17,265 nt of DNA from Deltaproteobacteria bacterium. Its GTDB lineage: Bacteria > CG2-30-53-67. Shown here piece after piece: positions 1-7,244 of the stretch; position 1 is the first letter of the stretch, and each line of letters begins with the position of its first letter. The translations under genes were made by a program, and so were the position numbers. The notes under the pieces are model-generated. The model was given only the letters and a program-made list of their open reading frames with translations. It had not been told where the DNA came from and ran no database searches. The DNA is taken from assembly GCA_013151235.1 (NCBI GenBank), contig JAADIO010000043.1, forward strand, positions 1 through 17,265. The letters run 5' to 3'.

Positions 1-1
1 G

Positions 2-163
2 ATCCGGCTCAAAAAAGGCGATTCCATAGACATCCCAAGGGGGGGGGTCCATCGCATTGAGAATACGACAACGGAAAACATGGCCTTTATCGAGGTACAA
101 ATGGGAGACTATTTCGGCGAGGATGATATTGTAAGGATTGAGGATGACTTCGGTCGAACGTAG
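2..163 (+). CDS. Mannose-1-phosphate guanylyltransferase / mannose-6-phosphate isomerase, C-terminal cupin end (partial)
   Basis: The 5' end lies outside the window. The visible 53 residues read in frame from base 2 to a TAG at 161-163. They show the hallmarks of the type II mannose-6-phosphate isomerase cupin: IPRGGVHRIEN (residues 11-21 of the fragment), then FIEVQMGDYFGEDDIVRIEDDFGR at the C-terminus. In the bifunctional GDP-mannose pyrophosphorylase/isomerase family this cupin follows the nucleotidyltransferase domain and interconverts fructose-6-P and mannose-6-P, while the N-terminal domain makes GDP-mannose from mannose-1-P and GTP. The fragment could also be a stand-alone cupin isomerase; the missing N-terminus decides. 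It ends 11 bases before the next gene's preferred start, so an operon with the GH130/GT4 genes is likely. A run of nine Gs (39-47) lies in the IPRGGV coding segment; the frame through it agrees with the family. Confidence 0.85.
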   Translation: MRLKKGDSIDIPRGGVHRIENTTTENMAFIEVQMGDYFGEDDIVRIEDDFGRT

Positions 164-168
164 AGGAG
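163..168 (+). promoter_or_regulatory. Ribosome binding site that decides a TTG start
   Basis: GAGGAG at 163-168 directly abuts the ATG at 169, which leaves no spacer for that codon. It lies six bases before an in-frame TTG at 175, which is optimal spacing. The TTG also gives the cleaner N-terminus MKNPTVKRYGQNPIL. The site overlaps the last base of the upstream stop codon, which suggests coupled translation. Confidence 0.6.
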
Positions 169-174
169 ATGGTT

Positions 175-1110
175 TTGAAAAATCCGACGGTTAAACGATA
201 TGGGCAAAACCCCATTCTGACCCGGCGGGATATTCCCTATCCCGTTTCCACGGTTCACAATGCCGGGATGGTCAAGCATGACGGAAGGTATGTGATGCTC
301 TTCCGCTCCCATCTTTTAAACGGCCGGTGCGTCATCGGCCTGGCGGAAAGCGAAGACGGTTACGCATTCACCGTAAATCCGGAGCCTTTCCTGGTTCCTG
401 CAACCCAAGGCGTCTTCGCCGAATACGAAGAGTTCGGGGTCGAGGACCTTCGTATCTGCGCCATGGATGATCAGTACCTGCTCACCTACAGCGCTTATTC
501 CAGGCATGGCGTTAGGATCGCCCTGGCGCGGACCCGGGATTTCAAGAGTGTCGAGCGGATCGCACTGATCTCCCAACCGGATATGCGCAACGTGGTGATC
601 TTCCCTCAGAAGTTTGACGGCCGCTATGTCCGTCTGGATCGTCCTCATTCCGAAATCTCTCCCTGGTCCATTTACATTTCCTATTCTCCCGACCTGGTCC
701 ATTGGGGAGACTCGAAGGTGGTCATAAAACCGGTGACCTATCACTGGGATGAGCTGAAGATCGGCCCCGGAGCTACACCCTTCCGGACGGACCAGGGGTG
801 GCTGAATATCTACCACGGGGTCTACCGGACCATGTCGGGAGCGGTTTACCGGTTAGGCGTGGCGCTGCACGACCTGGAGGATCCATCCAGGATAATCGGC
901 ATCTCCGATGACTGGATACTGGAACCGGAAGATCCCTGGGAGACCGTCGGCTATGTTCCCAATGTCGTGTTCACCTGCGGCGCCGTCCCGGAAGAGGACG
1001 GTACGGTAAAGATTTATTGGGGAGGGGCCGACACCGTCATGTGTGCCGGGTCCGCCCGAATCACGGACCTTGTGGAGATGTGCCTCAACCATTCAAGGGC
1101 ACCCTATTAA
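175..1110 (+). CDS. GH130 family beta-mannoside phosphorylase-like protein (short form, TTG start)
   Basis: A 311-residue protein (313 if the ATG at 169 is used) with the five-bladed propeller repeat style of glycoside hydrolase family 130. Visible landmarks are NPIL near residue 12, HNAGMV near 28, the family's G-x-E-D-x-R element as GVEDLRI (88-94, D91 the expected proton donor), an RLDRP basic segment (153-157) and YHGVYR (213-218), which match positions that bind phosphate in characterised members, and GYVPNVVFTCGA (259-270). Known members phosphorolyse beta-mannosides to alpha-mannose-1-phosphate, reversibly. The proline usual in EDPR is leucine here, so it is not a standard subfamily 1 or 2 enzyme, and substrate and linkage cannot be read from sequence. 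No signal peptide is seen, so it is cytoplasmic. It sits between a GDP-mannose/mannose-6-P enzyme and a second GH130, with only 11 bases to the next start. Confidence 0.85.
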   Translation: MKNPTVKRYGQNPILTRRDIPYPVSTVHNAGMVKHDGRYVMLFRSHLLNGRCVIGLAESEDGYAFTVNPEPFLVPATQGVFAEYEEFGVEDLRICAMDDQYLLTYSAYSRHGVRIALARTRDFKSVERIALISQPDMRNVVIFPQKFDGRYVRLDRPHSEISPWSIYISYSPDLVHWGDSKVVIKPVTYHWDELKIGPGATPFRTDQGWLNIYHGVYRTMSGAVYRLGVALHDLEDPSRIIGISDDWILEPEDPWETVGYVPNVVFTCGAVPEEDGTVKIYWGGADTVMCAGSARITDLVEMCLNHSRAPY

Positions 1111-1121
1111 AGGAACATACG

Positions 1122-2591
1122 ATGCATCAGGAATCTCTGCGGATCAGAAGAAAGAAAAAACGGATCGAGTCAAAATCGTCCAGGGTGATCACCAAATTCT
1201 TCATGCCCGGCAGTCGGGAACAGATCGGTCATATGATTGATCGCGTACTGGGTCTCTCGGAAGAGGAAGTCAAGCAGAACCTGAACCGGGTCATTGCCGA
1301 CTTTTCCACACGCCACAAGAACATCCGGCAAGTGTTCGACAGGAACTATCATGCCGTCAAAGATTATCTCCCGAACGGCAAAGAGATCTCCGGCGAAAGG
1401 CGGTGCTTGATCGGGTCTTTTTTTACCCATGAATACTCGATACAGGCGGCCGCCTTTTTTAATCCCTCCATCGTGGCACATCCGGACCAGAGCAATCTGC
1501 ACCCGGGATCCATTCGGGTGATCCTGAGTTTTCGTTCCACCGGCGAAGGGCATATCTCTTCCATTGAATTTAGAAGCGGCATTCTGGACGAAACGAATAA
1601 CATGCACTTTGACGAAGTAGGCCGCTTTGTGGAGACCCCGGAAGTCATCAACAACCCGACGTATGACAAATACGTCTTTCAATTAAAGCTGGAAGATATG
1701 GGGTCGAAGAACAACGTCTCCGAAGAAATCCTGAAGGACCTGCCCGACAGGTTTTCCTTTGTTGAACTGCAAACCGCGATCCGGAAGAAGACCCATACCT
1801 GGTATGAAGAACCGCCTGCTTTACTCCATGAGACGACAGAGAAGATGCTCTGGCTTGCCGGATCCAATTATGCATTACGATTCAGAAAGGACCGGAGGAT
1901 CTCGGAGAAAGTCATCTTTCCGGTCTCCGAAAACGAAAGCCGGGGAATTGAGGATGCACGGTTCGTTCGCTTCTGCGATGATCGAGGATCTGCCACATAT
2001 TATGCAACCTACACCGCCTACAACGGTTTCGATATCCTTCCGATGCTTCTGGAAACCCGGGATTTTGACAACTTTAAAATCAGGACCCTCAACGGCAAGG
2101 CGGTACAGAACAAGGGAATGGCTCTCTTCCCGAGAAAAATCAATGGGAAATATATGATGATCTCCCGTCAGGATGGAGAAAATATCTATATCATGTCTTC
2201 GGATAACCTGCATTTCTGGCACGAAGCCCAACTCCTTCAGAAACCGGAATACCCATGGGAATTCATACAGATCGGGAACTGCGGTTCTCCCCTTGAGACC
2301 GAGTCGGGATGGATCCTGTTGACCCACGGCGTCGGCCCTATGAGAAAATACTGCATCGGAGCCTGTCTGCTGGACCTGGAAGACCCGACAAAGGTAATCG
2401 GCCGCCTGTCCGAACCGCTTCTTTCTCCCACGGAAGAAGAGCGGGAAGGTTATGTACCGAACGTGCTGTATACCTGCGGCGCCATCATTCACAACAAGGA
2501 ATTGGTTATTCCCTATTCCATGTCGGATACCTCGTCGGGAATTGCGGTTGTTTCGGTTAAGAATTTGCTGTCCCGGATGCTGGACAGATAA
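1122..2591 (+). CDS. GH130 family protein with a long N-terminal extension
   Basis: A 489-residue protein. The start at 1122 is chosen for AAAGGAA seven bases upstream and for lying just after the previous stop (1108-1110); an open frame extends further upstream but overlaps the preceding gene. The C-terminal half is GH130: GIEDARF (275-281, D278 in the proton-donor position), LFPRKINGKY (335-344), SRQDGENIY (348-356), GWILLTHGVG (396-405) and EGYVPNVLYTCGA (442-454). Residues 1-220 are an extra region absent from the 310-residue neighbour. It has a very basic start (RRKKKR), a helical stretch, and a conserved-looking block NPSIVAHPDQ (114-123) to GEGHISSIEF (141-150). The activity is presumably phosphorolysis or synthesis of a beta-mannoside, but the EDAR variant and the extension mean the exact reaction is unassigned. 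No signal peptide or membrane segment is seen. Confidence 0.85.
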   Translation: MHQESLRIRRKKKRIESKSSRVITKFFMPGSREQIGHMIDRVLGLSEEEVKQNLNRVIADFSTRHKNIRQVFDRNYHAVKDYLPNGKEISGERRCLIGSFFTHEYSIQAAAFFNPSIVAHPDQSNLHPGSIRVILSFRSTGEGHISSIEFRSGILDETNNMHFDEVGRFVETPEVINNPTYDKYVFQLKLEDMGSKNNVSEEILKDLPDRFSFVELQTAIRKKTHTWYEEPPALLHETTEKMLWLAGSNYALRFRKDRRISEKVIFPVSENESRGIEDARFVRFCDDRGSATYYATYTAYNGFDILPMLLETRDFDNFKIRTLNGKAVQNKGMALFPRKINGKYMMISRQDGENIYIMSSDNLHFWHEAQLLQKPEYPWEFIQIGNCGSPLETESGWILLTHGVGPMRKYCIGACLLDLEDPTKVIGRLSEPLLSPTEEEREGYVPNVLYTCGAIIHNKELVIPYSMSDTSSGIAVVSVKNLLSRMLDR

Positions 2592-2602
2592 CAATCCAGT
2601 AC

Positions 2603-2608
2603 AGGAGG
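2603..2608 (+). promoter_or_regulatory. Ribosome binding site that decides a TTG start
   Basis: A perfect AGGAGG five bases before TTG at 2614. The frame is open upstream to 2452, but that part overlaps the GH130 gene out of frame. The N-terminus KKIAIIGNYLPRQCGIATF, typical of GT4 enzymes, begins exactly at this TTG. Confidence 0.75.
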
Positions 2609-2613
2609 AACCA

Positions 2614-4869
2614 TTGAAAAAAATAGCAATCATCGGTAATTATCTTCCCCGTCAGTGCGGAATTGCAACCTTTACCAGCGATCTGTGTGACGCACTTGCA
2701 GGACATATAAAAAAAAGCGATGAACACCTGATCGTCGTTGCCATGGATGATGTGGAAGAAGGGTATGACTATCCGGGCCGTGTCAAGTTCCAGATTCGGG
2801 CAAATGTCCAGCGTGACTATATCCGCGCCGCCGATTTTCTGAATGTCCACAAGTTCGACATTGCCGTCCTTCAGCATGAATTCGGGATTTTTGGGGGAAG
2901 GGACGGAGCCTACATTATCAGTTTAATCAAGAACCTGAGAATGCCGGTGATAACAACTTTGCATACCGTGCTCCAGAATCCTTCCGACGGACAGCGTATC
3001 ATCATGCAGGAACTGGCAAAATATTCCGAATCCTTTGTGGTCATGGCTCACAAAGCCCATTCGATTCTGCAGGAAGTATACGGCATCGACAATTCAAAAA
3101 TAGCATTCATCCCGCATGGAATCCCGGATACCCCTCTCGAACGTTCCGACACATTTCGCAGGCAAATCGGGTTAAAAGAGAAAAAAATTCTTTTAACCTT
3201 CGGTCTGCTGAGTCCGGGGAAAGGCATTGACATAATGATTCAGGCTTTGCCTGAAATTATCGAACGCCACCCCGAGGCAGTCTATATTGTTTTGGGCGAG
3301 ATCCACCCCTATATCGTGAAGGAGTCCGGGGATTCCTATCTTCAGGGCCTTTACCAGATTGTCAACCGGCTCGGTGTCAACGATCATGTGTTGTTCCGAA
3401 ACCGTTTTGTCGGCCTGAAACCGTTGATGCAATACGTCCGGGCCACTGATATTTATATCACACCCTACGTCAATGAGCAGCAGATCGTATCCGGCACGCT
3501 TGCCTATGCCGTGGGCATGGGGACCCCTGTTGTTTCCACCCCCTACTGGTATGCACAAGAACTGCTGGCCGACGGGAGAGGACGCCTTGTTCCTTTCAAC
3601 GACCCACACGCCATCGCGGAAGCCGTCAACCATTTGCTGGATCACGAGGAAGAACGAATGGAGACACGCAAAAAGTGTTACCAATTCGGTCGGTCAATGA
3701 TCTGGGAGGAAGTGGGCCGAAGCTATCTTCAACTAACCGGCAAGGTACTCAAGCAGACCTATGACCGGGCCATACAACAATTTACGGAAAGACCGGATGC
3801 CCGAATCGTCAGTGAACTTCCCGACATCAACTTGCAACATTTGAGAATCATGACCGACACCACGGGGATGCTCCAGCACGCAAAATATTCCATCCCCGAC
3901 CGTACCCACGGCTACTGCGTAGACGATAATGCCAGAGCACTCATTGCGGTCTGTCTGTACTACTCCCTGCGCAAGGATAAAGGCATGGTCCCCTTGATCC
4001 AGACCTACCTTTCTTTCATGAATGACTCTTTTAATCCGGAGAACGGACGCTTCCGGAACTTCATGTCCTATGACAGACGATGGCTCGAAGAGATTGGAAG
4101 CGAAGATTCCCATGGCCGGTCCATCTGGGGGCTGGGTACCACCGTAAAATATGCACCGAGTGACTCGATTCTGAAAATGGCCGCAGGCCTTTTTTCGGAC
4201 GGATTGCCTGCCGTCGAAAACTTCATATCACCCCGGGCATGGGCCTTTACCATTGTCGGTCTGCAAGCCTATATGGAAATCTTCGGCGGGGATGCAACGG
4301 CCCGCCGGTTGCGTACGGATCTTGGGGGGAAACTATTTAACCTCTTCCAGGAAAGGGCCTCGGAGGACTGGCCGTGGTGTGAAGATCAGGTAACCTATGC
4401 CAATGCCAAATTGCCCCATGCACTGATCCTCGCCGGCCAATGGATACCAAACCCGGAAATGTTCGCAATGGGAATCAAAAGCCTGAAGTGGCTGCTCGCC
4501 AGACAGACGGCACCGGATGGTCACCTCTCCATCATCGGGAATTCCGATTGGCACAACCGGAAAGGCGATTCATCGACCTTTGATCAACAACCGATCGAGG
4601 CGATGTCTCTGATAGAAGCCTGCGCCGAGGCCTTTCGTGCCACTGGAGAGAGGACGTGGATCGAAGAGGGACAGCGGTGCCTCACCTGGTTTCTGGGACG
4701 AAACGATCTGAATGCACAGATCTATGATTTTGAAACAGGAGGCTGCTGTGACGGGATTCAGCCTACCGGCGTGAACGCGAATCAGGGCGCAGAGTCCACC
4801 CTTTCCTGGCTTATTTCCCTCCTCACCATGTATAAAATCCTTGAACAGGAAGTCCTCGTTCGCAAATAA
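2614..4869 (+). CDS. GT4 glycosyltransferase fused to a C-terminal alpha/alpha-barrel-like domain
   Basis: A 751-residue protein starting at TTG 2614. Residues 1-380 form a GT-B glycosyltransferase of family GT4. The N-terminus is KKIAIIGNYLPRQCGIATF, with LQHEFGIFGG (86-95) and TLHTVLQNP (115-123). The donor-binding half has FIPHGIPD (165-172), FGLLSPGKGID (196-206) and the G-TPVVST...AQELLADGRG segment (301-323) carrying the family's glutamate. Residues 400-745 are a second domain rich in paired helices with aromatic and acidic motifs (HGYCVDDNARA 432-442, DSHGRSIWGLG 498-508, WPWCEDQVTYANAKLPHAL 586-604, STFDQQPIEA 654-663), resembling a six-hairpin glycosidase or epimerase toroid. GT4 enzymes are retaining and often use GDP-mannose, consistent with the upstream GDP-mannose gene. 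There is no signal peptide. Acceptor, donor and the C-terminal activity are unknown. Confidence 0.85.
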   Translation: MKKIAIIGNYLPRQCGIATFTSDLCDALAGHIKKSDEHLIVVAMDDVEEGYDYPGRVKFQIRANVQRDYIRAADFLNVHKFDIAVLQHEFGIFGGRDGAYIISLIKNLRMPVITTLHTVLQNPSDGQRIIMQELAKYSESFVVMAHKAHSILQEVYGIDNSKIAFIPHGIPDTPLERSDTFRRQIGLKEKKILLTFGLLSPGKGIDIMIQALPEIIERHPEAVYIVLGEIHPYIVKESGDSYLQGLYQIVNRLGVNDHVLFRNRFVGLKPLMQYVRATDIYITPYVNEQQIVSGTLAYAVGMGTPVVSTPYWYAQELLADGRGRLVPFNDPHAIAEAVNHLLDHEEERMETRKKCYQFGRSMIWEEVGRSYLQLTGKVLKQTYDRAIQQFTERPDARIVSELPDINLQHLRIMTDTTGMLQHAKYSIPDRTHGYCVDDNARALIAVCLYYSLRKDKGMVPLIQTYLSFMNDSFNPENGRFRNFMSYDRRWLEEIGSEDSHGRSIWGLGTTVKYAPSDSILKMAAGLFSDGLPAVENFISPRAWAFTIVGLQAYMEIFGGDATARRLRTDLGGKLFNLFQERASEDWPWCEDQVTYANAKLPHALILAGQWIPNPEMFAMGIKSLKWLLARQTAPDGHLSIIGNSDWHNRKGDSSTFDQQPIEAMSLIEACAEAFRATGERTWIEEGQRCLTWFLGRNDLNAQIYDFETGGCCDGIQPTGVNANQGAESTLSWLISLLTMYKILEQEVLVRK

Positions 4870-4931
4870 GAAAAGAGGAAAGGATCTACATAAAAGACTG
4901 GTTCAAAGATCAAGCCACACGAATATTTTGC

Positions 4932-4960
4932 TTGACAGGAGTCGATCAAAGATGTTAGCG
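4932..4960 (+). promoter_or_regulatory. Candidate sigma70 promoter for the DEAD-box helicase
   Basis: A perfect -35 TTGACA at 4932-4937 is followed, after 16-17 bases, by a weak -10 (TGTTAG 4954-4959 or TTAGCG 4955-4960). Transcription would begin near 4966, leaving a leader of about 95 bases before the helicase start. That leader contains the palindrome CGAATATTCG (4995-5004) and the terminator hairpin at 5009-5035. Confidence 0.5.
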
Positions 4961-5008
4961 TGGCTTATTAATTAACGCTGTTCCTGGTAAAAAACGAATA
5001 TTCGAAAG

Positions 5009-5035
5009 CCCCGGAATGCATCCGGGGTTTTTTTT
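5009..5035 (+). terminator. Intrinsic terminator hairpin, possibly a leader attenuator
   Basis: A perfect 7-bp stem (CCCCGGA / TCCGGGG) with a 5-base loop is followed by eight Ts. It could simply end the GH130/GT4 transcript. However, it lies after a TTGACA promoter and only 15 bases before the helicase ribosome binding site (AAGGAG 5051-5056), so it would also sit inside the helicase leader and could attenuate it. Confidence 0.85.
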
Positions 5036-5060
5036 ATGGGAACAAGAAAGAAGGAGTTTT

Positions 5061-6296
5061 ATGGATTTCAACGTATTTGATTTACACCCCAAGGTCAAAG
5101 CCGGTGTCACAGCGGAAGGTTTTGTCACCCCCACACCGATCCAGGCAGAAGCCATCCCCAAGGTTTTACAGGGGCACGACGTCATGGGTCTGGCACAAAC
5201 CGGCACAGGCAAGACAGCCGCCTTCGTCCTCCCCATTCTGCACCGACTGATGGAAGGCAAACGGAGATGTGTCCGAGCCCTGATCGTCACCCCTACCCGT
5301 GAGCTGGCCGAGCAGACACATGAGGCCATCGGGAAATTCGGGGCCGGGACCGGCATCCGGAGCGTAACCGTTTATGGAGGTGTGGGCATTCATCCACAGG
5401 CACAAAAACTTCGGCAGGGCCCTGAGATCGTTGTCGCCTGTCCCGGCAGAATTCTGGACCATATCGGACGGGGAACGATTGATCTCCGCCATGTGGACGT
5501 CCTGGTCCTTGACGAGGCGGATCATATGTTCGACATGGGTTTTCTCCCGGACATCCGGAAAATACTAAAGAATCTTCCCCGGAAACGCCAGACCCTGCTT
5601 TTCTCGGCCACCATGCCGAAGGTCATCCGGCATCTTGCGCAGGATGTCTTGACGGATCCGGTAACCGTTCAGGTAGGAACCACCGCCCCGGCAGTCACGG
5701 TTCATCATGCGGTCTACCCGGTCGAACCGCACCTTAAGACCCGTCTCCTGTTGGAACTGTTACGCAGTACCGACACCGAATCTGTGCTGGTCTTCACCCG
5801 CACCAAGCATCGAGCCAAGCGACTGGGAGAACAACTCACCAAAGCGGGCTACCGGGCGACCTCGTTGCAGGGCAACCTGTCGCAGTCACGACGCCAGGCC
5901 GCACTGGAGGGCTTTCGACGGGGCAAGTTCCAGATCCTCGTTGCAACCGATATCGCCGCCCGCGGGATCGACGTGGCCCGGATCTCACACGTCATCAACT
6001 ACGACATCCCCAACACCACCGAAGCCTATATCCACCGCATCGGCCGGACAGGCCGGGTGGCGCGGAGTGGTGATGCTTATACGCTGGTAACGGGGGAGGA
6101 CAAAAATATGGTACGATCCATTGAGCGGATTCTGAACCGCCCGATCGATCGCCGCACCGTAGCTGACTTTGATTACAAAGCTCGCAAAACGGGCAAGACA
6201 GATCGACCGGTTCAAAAACCGGTTCGAGGCGGCAAAAGGACCTGGAACCGAACAAGAAGTGAACAGACATCTTTCAGCATGCCTCACCCGTCATAG
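5061..6296 (+). CDS. rhlE: DEAD-box ATP-dependent RNA helicase, RhlE type
   Basis: A 411-residue protein. The start at 5061 has AAGGAG four bases upstream; a longer open frame from 5016 begins inside the terminator hairpin and is rejected. All core motifs are visible: Q motif (F21 and PTPIQ 24-28), motif I AQTGTGKT (45-52), Ia PTRELAEQ (78-85), Ib CPGR (127-130), II DEAD (151-154), III SAT (182-184), IV VLVFTRTKH (242-250), V ATDIAARGID (295-304) and VI HRIGRTGR (325-332). A short basic C-terminal tail follows residue 372. Enzymes of this type unwind short RNA duplexes in ribosome assembly, RNA decay and cold adaptation; ATP binding and hydrolysis drive the cycle. The family is certain; the RhlE subtype is inferred from compact length and N-terminal pattern. 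The gene stands alone, with a repeat element 28 bases after its stop. Confidence 0.93.
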   Translation: MDFNVFDLHPKVKAGVTAEGFVTPTPIQAEAIPKVLQGHDVMGLAQTGTGKTAAFVLPILHRLMEGKRRCVRALIVTPTRELAEQTHEAIGKFGAGTGIRSVTVYGGVGIHPQAQKLRQGPEIVVACPGRILDHIGRGTIDLRHVDVLVLDEADHMFDMGFLPDIRKILKNLPRKRQTLLFSATMPKVIRHLAQDVLTDPVTVQVGTTAPAVTVHHAVYPVEPHLKTRLLLELLRSTDTESVLVFTRTKHRAKRLGEQLTKAGYRATSLQGNLSQSRRQAALEGFRRGKFQILVATDIAARGIDVARISHVINYDIPNTTEAYIHRIGRTGRVARSGDAYTLVTGEDKNMVRSIERILNRPIDRRTVADFDYKARKTGKTDRPVQKPVRGGKRTWNRTRSEQTSFSMPHPS

Positions 6297-6324
6297 ATCC
6301 GTAAGTCTTTATGATCTCAAAAGC

Positions 6325-6562
6325 TTGATGAAGTCGTAAAAAGTTGTTTTCCGGATTCCGTTCATGGTTCGGCAAGCTTCCGAGTATGGTGAGCTTGCCG
6401 AACCACATGCTCGGAAGCTCGCCGAACCACACGAACGGGATATCAATAACTTACACCGTTCGTCCTGAGCGGGCCTGTGCTGAGTTTATCGAAGCATCGA
6501 AGGACCTGTCCTGAACCGGCTGAAGGGTCGAAAGGCTTTGTGACTTTTTACGAGACCATCAA
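6325..6562. mobile_element. MITE-like element, copy 1 (238 bp)
   Basis: Terminal inverted repeats: left TTGATGAAGTCGTAAAAAGT (6325-6344) and right the complement of TTGATGGTCTCGTAAAAAGT (6543-6562), with 17 of 20 bases matching. There is no coding capacity. The inside contains a perfect 13-bp hairpin (GGTTCGGCAAGCT 6366-6378 with 6392-6404), a 16-base direct repeat AGCTYGCCGAACCACA (6392-6407 and 6416-6431), and segments of the type CGTTCGTCCTGAGC...TCGAAGG. The dinucleotide GC flanks both ends (6323-6324, 6563-6564). It lies between the convergent helicase and cytochrome genes, filling most of a gap of about 280 bases, and may serve as a bidirectional transcript end. The same ends occur at 16059-16193 and 9924-9953. 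Confidence 0.7.
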
Positions 6563-6579
6563 GCTTCACGGGATCCTCT

Positions 6580-7119
6580 TTACATGACATGGCAGGCCAG
6601 ACAGAGATCGGTCTCCCTCGGCCCCACCGTCAGGCTGCCCCATTCCGCCAGGCAGCCATCAGCGGCATTGTCGCTAAATTCCGCGTCCACGATTCTCTCC
6701 GGATCAAGCACCCCCGGACGGAGTTTATGACAGGAGATACAGGTTACCTTTCCCTCCTCCAGACGGACATCCTGAGGCAAGGCATCGGAAGGTGTGTAAT
6801 GATTCGGTTTTGCAAGGGCATAACGGTCGTAACTCATTCCGATGGGGTGATTGACCGTCTGGTGCCCCCGGTACTGTATCGGGGTCCCGACTTCCCGGAC
6901 GACGATCAGACTGGCCGTCGCGCCATCATGACAGGCGATACATTGAGCCGAAACGCCGCCAGGGGGAACAACAGGGGCCGATGGAGCCACGCCATAGGCT
7001 TCAGCATCCGTTCCTACAATAAATTTCCGAAAAGCATCTGCAAAACGTCCGGCGTATGCCGTCTCAACGAACATCAGCACCAACGTTAAGAAAACCAAGA
7101 GGACTTTGTGGAGTTTCAT
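6580..7119 (-). CDS. Periplasmic triheme c-type cytochrome
   Basis: A 179-residue protein. It has a Sec signal peptide with a hydrophobic core at residues 6-18 and a likely cleavage after AYA (21-23). There are three haem-binding CxxCH motifs: CIACH 60-64, CISCH 127-131 and CLACH 173-177. Spare histidines (H86 in YRGHQ, H91 in VNHPIG, H107 in PNHYTP) are candidate distal ligands. The last CxxCH is two residues from the C-terminus. This arrangement fits small periplasmic electron-transfer cytochromes of metal- or sulfur-respiring bacteria; no specific named family is recognised. Purine-rich GGGAGGGAGGGAAGA precedes the ATG at 7119. The gene is preceded by a GEMM riboswitch and an intrinsic terminator, so expression is probably switched by a cyclic dinucleotide. 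Confidence 0.85.
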   Translation of the reverse strand: MKLHKVLLVFLTLVLMFVETAYAGRFADAFRKFIVGTDAEAYGVAPSAPVVPPGGVSAQCIACHDGATASLIVVREVGTPIQYRGHQTVNHPIGMSYDRYALAKPNHYTPSDALPQDVRLEEGKVTCISCHKLRPGVLDPERIVDAEFSDNAADGCLAEWGSLTVGPRETDLCLACHVM

Positions 7120-7186
7120 GCTTCTTCCCTCCCTCCCAGTCCGGAAACAAAGGAACGAAAGAGGGGGAAGCGCCGTACGGGCGAGG

Positions 7187-7226
7187 ACAAAAAAAGACCT
7201 GTCCCGGATCGGAAACAGGTCTTTTT
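7187..7226 (-). terminator. Intrinsic terminator, expression platform of the riboswitch
   Basis: On the minus strand a 12-bp perfect stem (AAAAAGACCTGT with ACAGGTCTTTTT) encloses a 12-base loop and ends in seven Ts. It lies about 20 bases after the aptamer and about 70 bases before the cytochrome start, the usual place for a transcriptional riboswitch terminator. The hairpin is nearly symmetric, so it may also work on the plus strand. Confidence 0.8.
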
Positions 7227-7244
7227 CTCCCGTAATACTTCATC

